Assembly: GCF_000380165.1 (NCBI RefSeq)
Contig: NZ_KB904660.1
Coordinates: 32,906-96,905 of the forward strand
Length of the DNA stretch: 64,000 nt
Source: Wenjunlia vitaminophila DSM 41686
GTDB lineage: Bacteria > Actinomycetota > Actinomycetes > Streptomycetales > Streptomycetaceae
Direction: 5' to 3'
The notes under the pieces: generated by a model
Told to the model about the DNA's origin: nothing
The model's database searches: none
The model's input: only the letters and a program-made list of their open reading frames with translations
Part shown: positions 59,516 through 64,000 of the stretch, one piece after another
How the letters are laid out: every line of letters begins with the position of its first letter
How positions within the stretch are numbered: the first letter of the stretch is position 1
Made by a program: the position numbers and the translations under genes

Positions 59516-60634
59516 ATGACCACGCCCTCGAGCGCACAGGCCCCCCTGACCATCGAACGGAAGCCTTCGGCGCAGCCGCTGCCCGCCGCCGAGCGCGAGG
59601 CCCGGCTGGCCAACCCCGGTTTCGGCCGGGTCTTCACCGACCACATGGTGACGATCCGCTGGACCTCGGGCCGTGGCTGGCACGATGCCCAGTTGGTGCC
59701 CTACGGACCGTTGGAGATCGATCCTTCCAACATGGCCCTGCACTACGGGCAGTCGATCTTCGAGGGACTCAAGGCGTACCGGCAGCCGGACGGCGGGGTG
59801 GCGACGTTCCGCCCTGACCAGAACGCCGTCCGCTTCCGCAGGTCCGCCCGTCGCCTGGCCATGCCCGAGCTGCCCGAGGAAACGTTTGTGGCCGCGGTGG
59901 AGGCCCTGGTCACCCAGGACGAGGCGTGGGTGCCCAGCAAGCCGGAGCAGAGCCTGTACCTGAGGCCCTTCATGTTCGCCATGGAGAGCGGCCTCGGCGT
60001 CAAGCCGGCGGACGAGTACCTGTTCATGCTCATCGCCTCGCCGGCCGGCGCCTACTTCAGCGGTGGGATCAAGCCAGTCTCGGTCTGGCTGTCCCGGGAG
60101 TACGTCCGGGCGGCGCCGGGCGGCACCGGGGAGGCCAAGTGCGCGGGGAACTACGCCGCCTCCCTGGTGGCCCAGGCGCACGCCGCGGAGCAGGGCTGCG
60201 ACCAGGTGGTCTGGCTGGACGCCGCCGAGCACCGCTGGGTGGAGGAGATGGGGGGGATGAACCTGTACTTCGTCTACGGGGCCGGTCCCGGGGCGCGGCT
60301 GGTCACGCCCGAGCTGACCGGTGCCCTGCTGCCCGGGGTCACCCGCGACTCCCTGCTCACGCTCGCGTCCGACCTCGGCTACCAGTCGGGCGAGGGGCGG
60401 ATCAGCGTGGAGGAGTGGCAGCAGGGGAACGCGGACGGCTCGCTGACCGAGGTCTTCGCGTGTGGCACGGCCGCGGTGATCACCCCCGTGGGGACGGTGA
60501 AGTCGACCGCGGCGAACTGGACGGTCGCCGACGGCGGGCCGGGTGAGATCACCATGCGGCTGCGGAAGGCCCTCCTGGACATCCAGACCGGCGGCGCCCC
60601 CGACCCGTACGGCTGGATGCACCGCATCCTCTGA
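59516..60634 (+). CDS. ilvE: Branched-chain amino acid aminotransferase
   Basis: 372 residues from the ATG at 59516, with AAGGA 7 nt upstream. PLP class IV: the lysine is in [18 protein letters not shown], with [30 protein letters not shown] and [13 protein letters not shown]. It makes Val, Leu and Ile from their keto acids. It lies between leuB and cimA, completing this side of the pathway. Confidence 0.96.
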   Translation: MTTPSSAQAPLTIERKPSAQPLPAAEREARLANPGFGRVFTDHMVTIRWTSGRGWHDAQLVPYGPLEIDPSNMALHYGQSIFEGLKAYRQPDGGVATFRPDQNAVRFRRSARRLAMPELPEETFVAAVEALVTQDEAWVPSKPEQSLYLRPFMFAMESGLGVKPADEYLFMLIASPAGAYFSGGIKPVSVWLSREYVRAAPGGTGEAKCAGNYAASLVAQAHAAEQGCDQVVWLDAAEHRWVEEMGGMNLYFVYGAGPGARLVTPELTGALLPGVTRDSLLTLASDLGYQSGEGRISVEEWQQGNADGSLTEVFACGTAAVITPVGTVKSTAANWTVADGGPGEITMRLRKALLDIQTGGAPDPYGWMHRIL

Positions 60635-60814
60635 CGACGCCGGCCCTGAGCCCCCGGCCCGACCGGGGGCTCAGGGAGCCGGTTGCCCGGTCGCGACCGA
60701 GGGGCCGCGGTCCACGGGCGGCGGCCCCCGGAGCCTCCACCCGTGACACACACCGAAGCGACCGCATCCTGAGACGATTGTCCGCTTCGAGGCGAGGTGT
60801 GCCAGACTGGCGCC

Positions 60815-60868
60815 GTGCACTCGCTCGCCGTGATGATTATTGGCAGCAGGCGCGCCGGTCCGCAGTGA
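60815..60868 (+). CDS. cimA leader peptide (isoleucine attenuation)
   Basis: A 17-residue ORF, V/M-HSLAVMIIGSRRAGPQ, starting with GTG about 6 nt after a CAGACT -10-like hexamer, so probably leaderless. It has two consecutive ATT isoleucine codons, extremely rare in this genome. A T-run terminator begins 56 nt after its stop. It fits ribosome-mediated attenuation by isoleucine of the citramalate synthase gene downstream. Confidence 0.7.
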   Translation: MHSLAVMIIGSRRAGPQ

Positions 60869-60923
60869 CCGCTCCGGCAGACCCAGCACGGCAGCGGCCA
60901 TCGTGTCCCAGACCCGCGCGCAG

Positions 60924-60956
60924 ACCTCTCGCACCCGCGAGGGGTCGTTTCGTTTT
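60924..60956 (+). terminator. Attenuator terminator of cimA
   Basis: ACCTCTCGC (60924-60932) pairs with GCGAGGGGT (60937-60945, one G-U) around a 4-nt loop, followed by CGTTTCGTTTTT (to about 60957). T-rich tails are rare here, the only similar case being the ilvB attenuator. Confidence 0.75.
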
Positions 60957-61063
60957 TACGGCACCCCGACCGGCCCATCGGCAGGACGGCGCAGCGCGCG
61001 GCCAGGAGGCACAGTGGTACCGGGATCTTCTCTCGACCCGGATCCCGACAGGAGAGTCCAGCC

Positions 61064-62689
61064 ATGACGGGCACCACGTCCCGCCGTCCCCACGACGGCT
61101 TCCACGTCTTCGACACCACGCTGCGCGACGGAGCCCAGCGTGAGGGCATCACCCTCACCGTCGCCGACAAGCTCACCATCGCCCGTCACCTGGACGACTT
61201 CGGCGTGGGCTTCATCGAGGGCGGTTGGCCGGGAGCCAACCCCAGGGACACCGAGTTCTTCGCCCGGGCCAGGACGGAGCTGGGCCTGCGGCACGCGCAA
61301 CTCGTCGCGTTCGGCGCCACTCGCCGGGCCGGGGTCAGGGTCGAGGACGACCCGCAGGTGGCGGCGCTGCTGGAGTCCGGTGCCCCGGTGGTGACGGTGG
61401 TGGCCAAGTCACACGACCGGCACGTGGAGCTGGCGCTACGGACCACCCTGGAGGAGAACCTGGCCATGGTCCGGGACACGGTGGGCCACCTGCGGGCCCA
61501 CGGCCGGCGGGTGTTCGTCGACTGCGAGCACTTCTTCGACGGGTACCGCGCCAATCCCGAGTACGCCAAGGCGGTGGTCCGTGCCGCCCACACCGCGGGC
61601 GCCGACGTGGTGGTGCTCTGCGACACCAACGGCGGGATGTTGCCGGCGCAGGTCCACGCGGTGGTCAGCCTGGTGCACGAGGACACCGGCGCGCGCCTCG
61701 GCATCCACGCCCAGGACGACACCGGGTGCGCCGTGGCGAACACCCTGGCCGCGGTGGACGGGGGAGCGACCCACGTGCAGTGCACCGCCAACGGCTACGG
61801 TGAGCGGGTCGGCAACGCCAACCTGTTCCCGGTGGTGGCAGCCCTCGAGCTCAAGTACGACCGGCGGGTGCTGCCCGAGGGCTGCCTGTCCGAGATGACG
61901 CGGATCTCCCACGCCATCGCCGAGGTGGTCAACCTGGTCCCGTCCACCCACCAGCCCTACGTCGGGGTCTCCGCGTTCGCCCACAAGGCCGGGCTGCACG
62001 CCTCGGCGATCAAGGTGGACCCGGACCTGTACCAGCACATCAGCCCGGAGCTGGTGGGCAACAGCATGCGGATGCTGGTCTCCGACATGGCCGGGCGGGC
62101 CTCGATCGAGCTCAAGGGGAAGGAGCTGGGGTACGACCTGTCGGCCGACCGCGAGCTGCTCGGCCGGATCGTGGAGCGGGTCAAGGAGCGGGAGAGCGCC
62201 GGCTACACCTACGAGGCCGCAGACGCCTCGTTCGAACTGCTGCTGAGGGACGAGTCCGAACGCCACAGGACCGGCGAACCGGCCGCCCGCTACTTCCGCG
62301 TCGAGTCCTGGCGGGCCATCGTGGAGGACCGCCCCGACGGGACCCACGCCAACGAGGCCACCGTCAAGCTCTGGGCCAAGGGGGAGCGCCTGGTCAGCAC
62401 GGCCGAGGGCAACGGACCGGTGAACGCCCTGGACAAGGCGCTGCGGCTGGCGCTGGAGCGCACCCACCCGGAGCTCGCCGGAATGGACCTGGTGGACTAC
62501 AAGGTCCGCATCCTGTGGGGCGAGCAGGGGACCAAGTCGGTCACGCGGGTGCTGGTGGAGATGACCGACGGCCGCGGGGAGTGGTCCACGGTCGGTGTCG
62601 GCACCAACGTCATCGCGGCATCCTGGCAGGCGCTGGACGACGCGTACACCTACGGCCTGCTCCGTGCCGGGGTGCGGCCCGGGGGGTGA
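61064..62689 (+). CDS. cimA: (R)-citramalate synthase
   Basis: 541 residues from the ATG at 61064 (CAGGAGAG upstream). It is a LeuA-type TIM barrel: FDTTLRDGAQREGITLTVADKL, FIEGGWPGANPRDTEFF, a metal site with HAQDDTGCAVANTLAAVDGGATHVQCTANGYGERVGNANL, then the dimerisation/regulatory C-terminal domain (from about 400, ATVKLWAKGERLVSTAEGNGPVNALDKALRLAL). The EGGWPGANP motif separates CimA-type enzymes from LeuA. It condenses pyruvate and acetyl-CoA to citramalate, the entry to threonine-independent isoleucine. The Ile-coded attenuator upstream supports this assignment. Confidence 0.93.
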   Translation: MTGTTSRRPHDGFHVFDTTLRDGAQREGITLTVADKLTIARHLDDFGVGFIEGGWPGANPRDTEFFARARTELGLRHAQLVAFGATRRAGVRVEDDPQVAALLESGAPVVTVVAKSHDRHVELALRTTLEENLAMVRDTVGHLRAHGRRVFVDCEHFFDGYRANPEYAKAVVRAAHTAGADVVVLCDTNGGMLPAQVHAVVSLVHEDTGARLGIHAQDDTGCAVANTLAAVDGGATHVQCTANGYGERVGNANLFPVVAALELKYDRRVLPEGCLSEMTRISHAIAEVVNLVPSTHQPYVGVSAFAHKAGLHASAIKVDPDLYQHISPELVGNSMRMLVSDMAGRASIELKGKELGYDLSADRELLGRIVERVKERESAGYTYEAADASFELLLRDESERHRTGEPAARYFRVESWRAIVEDRPDGTHANEATVKLWAKGERLVSTAEGNGPVNALDKALRLALERTHPELAGMDLVDYKVRILWGEQGTKSVTRVLVEMTDGRGEWSTVGVGTNVIAASWQALDDAYTYGLLRAGVRPGG

Positions 62690-62829
62690 GCGGCACGGCG
62701 CCGGTTCCACCGGGGGGAGGCCGGGGTTCCGGCCCCGGCCGGCCCTCTGGTCTACGAGCGTAGAAGCAGGCATCATGTGAGCGCTCCCCACCTTCGGCCC
62801 ACCGTGGGTCCCTGGAGGAAGGACTTGTC

Positions 62830-63342
62830 ATGGCCGCGATAACAAGTTCCATGCGTGTGCGCGCCGCAGTGGGTGCCGGCGCGATGGCCGCCACCCTGAT
62901 GTTCGCTCCCGGAGTAGGGCTGGCCTCCACCACCGAGGCGCACGCGGTCACCAAGCTGAGCCACTCCGAGGCCGCCAGCATGTTCCGCTCGTCGGGGATC
63001 ACCTGGTCCTCCAGCGGGAACTGCTCCGACCGGTACAACTCCACCTGCACCTCGTTCGAGCAGATCAACCTCACCACGGTGCAGGGTGCCCAGACCCTGA
63101 AGAGCGCCAGCGGCTGTGCCCTGAACATCACCGGCGGCACCGAGACCGGCCACGCCAGCGGCACCTACAGCCACTGGAACGGCTACAAGCTCGACATGAG
63201 CCTGTCCACCTGTCTCAACAACTACGTGACCGGCAACTTCTCGTACATCGGCAGTTCCAAGTGGCAGTCCGGGTCGGGGAACGTCTACTACCGCGAGGGC
63301 GACCACTGGGACATCACGTACTACAACTGCGGCGGCTGCTAG
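62830..63342 (+). CDS. Secreted protein, M15-peptidase-like
   Basis: 170 residues from the ATG at 62830, with GAAGGA upstream. An N-terminal signal peptide (about 1-40: VRAAVGAGAMAATLMFAPGVGLA, ending near THA-type sites) precedes a Ser/Thr/Asn-rich mature domain with six Cys, probably disulfide-linked. The pattern GTYSHWNGYKLDMS and later YYREGDHWDITYYNC resembles the His-x6-Asp and Glu-x-x-His zinc set of M15 D,D/L,D-peptidases, though it is short and diverged. A role in cell-wall peptide cleavage is possible but unproven. Confidence 0.5.
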   Translation: MAAITSSMRVRAAVGAGAMAATLMFAPGVGLASTTEAHAVTKLSHSEAASMFRSSGITWSSSGNCSDRYNSTCTSFEQINLTTVQGAQTLKSASGCALNITGGTETGHASGTYSHWNGYKLDMSLSTCLNNYVTGNFSYIGSSKWQSGSGNVYYREGDHWDITYYNCGGC

Positions 63343-63366
63343 GGACTGACCCGGCCAGCGCCGTCC

Positions 63367-63401
63367 GCCCGGGGGGCCCGCCAGCCACGCGCCCCCCGGG
63401 C
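63367..63401 (+). terminator. Terminator after the secreted protein gene
   Basis: GCCCGGGGGGC (63367-63377) pairs with GCCCCCCGGGC (63391-63401), 13-nt loop, 24 nt after the stop. Confidence 0.7.
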
Positions 63402-63413
63402 AGCAATGAGAAA

Positions 63414-63442
63414 TCCCCGTACGGCCACGAGCCGTACGGGGA
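63414..63442 (-). terminator. Terminator of the conservon GTPase gene
   Basis: TCCCCGTACGGC (63414-63425) pairs perfectly with GCCGTACGGGGA (63431-63442), 5-nt loop. On the minus strand it is followed by TTT and lies 15 nt beyond the GTPase stop. Confidence 0.75.
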
Positions 63443-63457
63443 CGCTGTGCGTACGCG

Positions 63458-64000
63458 CTAGCGCAACCGCGCCATCAGGGCGTGTTCGACGAGGGTGATG
63501 AGGGTGGATTTGGTTTCTGAGCGGTTGCGTGCGTCGGTGGTGATGATGGGGGTGTCGGTGGGGATCTGGAGGGCGTCGCGGACTTCGTCGGGTTGGTAGG
63601 GCTGTTGTCCGTTGAAGCCGTTGAGGGCGATGACGAAGGGGAGTCCGCTGTTCTCGAAGTAGTCGACTGCGGGGAAGCAGTCGGCGAGGCGGCGGGTGTC
63701 GACGAGGACGACGGCGCCGATGGCGCCGCGGACGAGGTCGTCCCACATGAACCAGAAGCGGTCCTGTCCTGGGGTGCCGAAGAGGTAGAGGATGAGGTCT
63801 TCGTCCAGGGTGATGCGGCCGAAGTCCATGGCGACCGTGGTGGTGGTCTTGTCGGGGGCGTGGGTGAGGTCGTCTATGCCGGCGGAGGCGGAGGTCATGA
63901 CGGCCTCGGTGCGCAGCGGATTGATCTCCGACACGGCGCCGACGAATGTCGTCTTGCCGACGCCGAACCCGCCCGCGATCACGATCTTCGCAGACGTGGT
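63458..64000 (-). CDS. Conservon-type (CvnD-like) GTP/ATP-binding protein, 5' end outside window
   Basis: 181 visible residues; the frame stays open to the window edge (TTSAKIVIAGGFGVGKTT), so the gene starts beyond 64000. The G1 P-loop is GGFGVGKT, then TTTVAMDFGRITLDEDLILYLFGTPGQDRFWFMW (switch region with GTPGQ) and ALNGFNG in place of NKxD. This is the small GTPase of actinomycete conservons, which work with a sensor-like CvnA and two roadblock proteins at the membrane; those genes would lie to the right. Third-position usage is a little less extreme than in the core genes. Confidence 0.9.
   Translation of the reverse strand, partial: TTSAKIVIAGGFGVGKTTFVGAVSEINPLRTEAVMTSASAGIDDLTHAPDKTTTTVAMDFGRITLDEDLILYLFGTPGQDRFWFMWDDLVRGAIGAVVLVDTRRLADCFPAVDYFENSGLPFVIALNGFNGQQPYQPDEVRDALQIPTDTPIITTDARNRSETKSTLITLVEHALMARLR

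Larger units (their letters stand above)
60635..61063 (+). other. Leader region of cimA
   Basis: 429 nt between ilvE and cimA. It holds a promoter-like TTGTCC (60778-60783) and CAGACT (60803-60808), the leader ORF (60815-60868), a T-run terminator (60924-60956), and the cimA ribosome binding site ACAGGAGAG. The first 140 nt show nothing else. Confidence 0.6.

Overview
The window is a chromosomal segment of a very GC-rich actinomycete. Coding sequences have almost exclusively G or C in third positions, GTG starts are common, and the gene order (sdaA-glyA-gcvH-gcvT, ligA, gatC-gatA-gatB, ilvB-ilvN-ilvC-serA, leuB, ilvE, cimA) follows the conserved core of Streptomyces-type chromosomes. I infer a Streptosporangiales or Nocardiopsaceae-type organism (Nocardiopsis-like). 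No rRNA, tRNA, CRISPR array, prophage or intact insertion sequence is visible.

Layout. (1) 1-4842 is accessory: the 3' end of a TIR-domain gene, an SPFH/band-7 gene 4 nt downstream, two DUF1772-type membrane proteins, and a membrane-anchored TIR protein. (2) 4843-9130 is a cold-shock/RNA-remodelling block: a long putative leader RNA ahead of a MerR-like regulator, then on the minus strand a cold-shock protein, a DEAD-box helicase whose ribosome binding site lies inside a hairpin, and a conserved small protein. (3) 9312-14484 (minus) is one-carbon and serine metabolism: a tandem glycine riboswitch followed by gcvT, gcvH, glyA and sdaA. (4) 14608-20706 holds a P-loop protein, two SseB-like proteins, a MarR regulator with a haloalkane dehalogenase, and a DUF885 peptidase-like protein. 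(5) 20896-30591 holds etfB-etfA, a thioesterase, cysteine desulfurase, mnmA, an SDR, a MetE-like protein and ligA. (6) 30824-36897 holds a GGDEF-EAL protein and gatC-gatA-small membrane protein-gatB. (7) 36976-46889 is signalling and accessory metabolism: a Ser/Thr kinase, a small protein and a LuxR-type ATPase regulator, a sugar dehydrogenase lipoprotein, an aldo/keto reductase and a 2-hydroxyacid dehydrogenase. (8) 47227-62689 holds a second GGDEF-EAL protein and the branched-chain amino acid and serine genes ilvB-ilvN-ilvC-serA, leuB, ilvE and cimA. (9) The right end has a secreted protein and a conservon-type GTPase that runs out of the window.

The richest unexpected signal is RNA-level control. 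Two short leader ORFs carry rare Ile, Val and Leu codons just before terminators with T-runs, ahead of ilvB and cimA, so the two committed steps of branched-chain synthesis appear to be controlled by ribosome-mediated attenuation. The cysteine desulfurase and MnmA genes cooperate in tRNA thiolation. The riboswitch-controlled glycine cleavage genes, SHMT and serine deaminase form one glycine/serine disposal unit opposite SseB homologues. The c-di-GMP enzyme at 47227 has a BldD-like box upstream, which suggests a developmental feedback loop.
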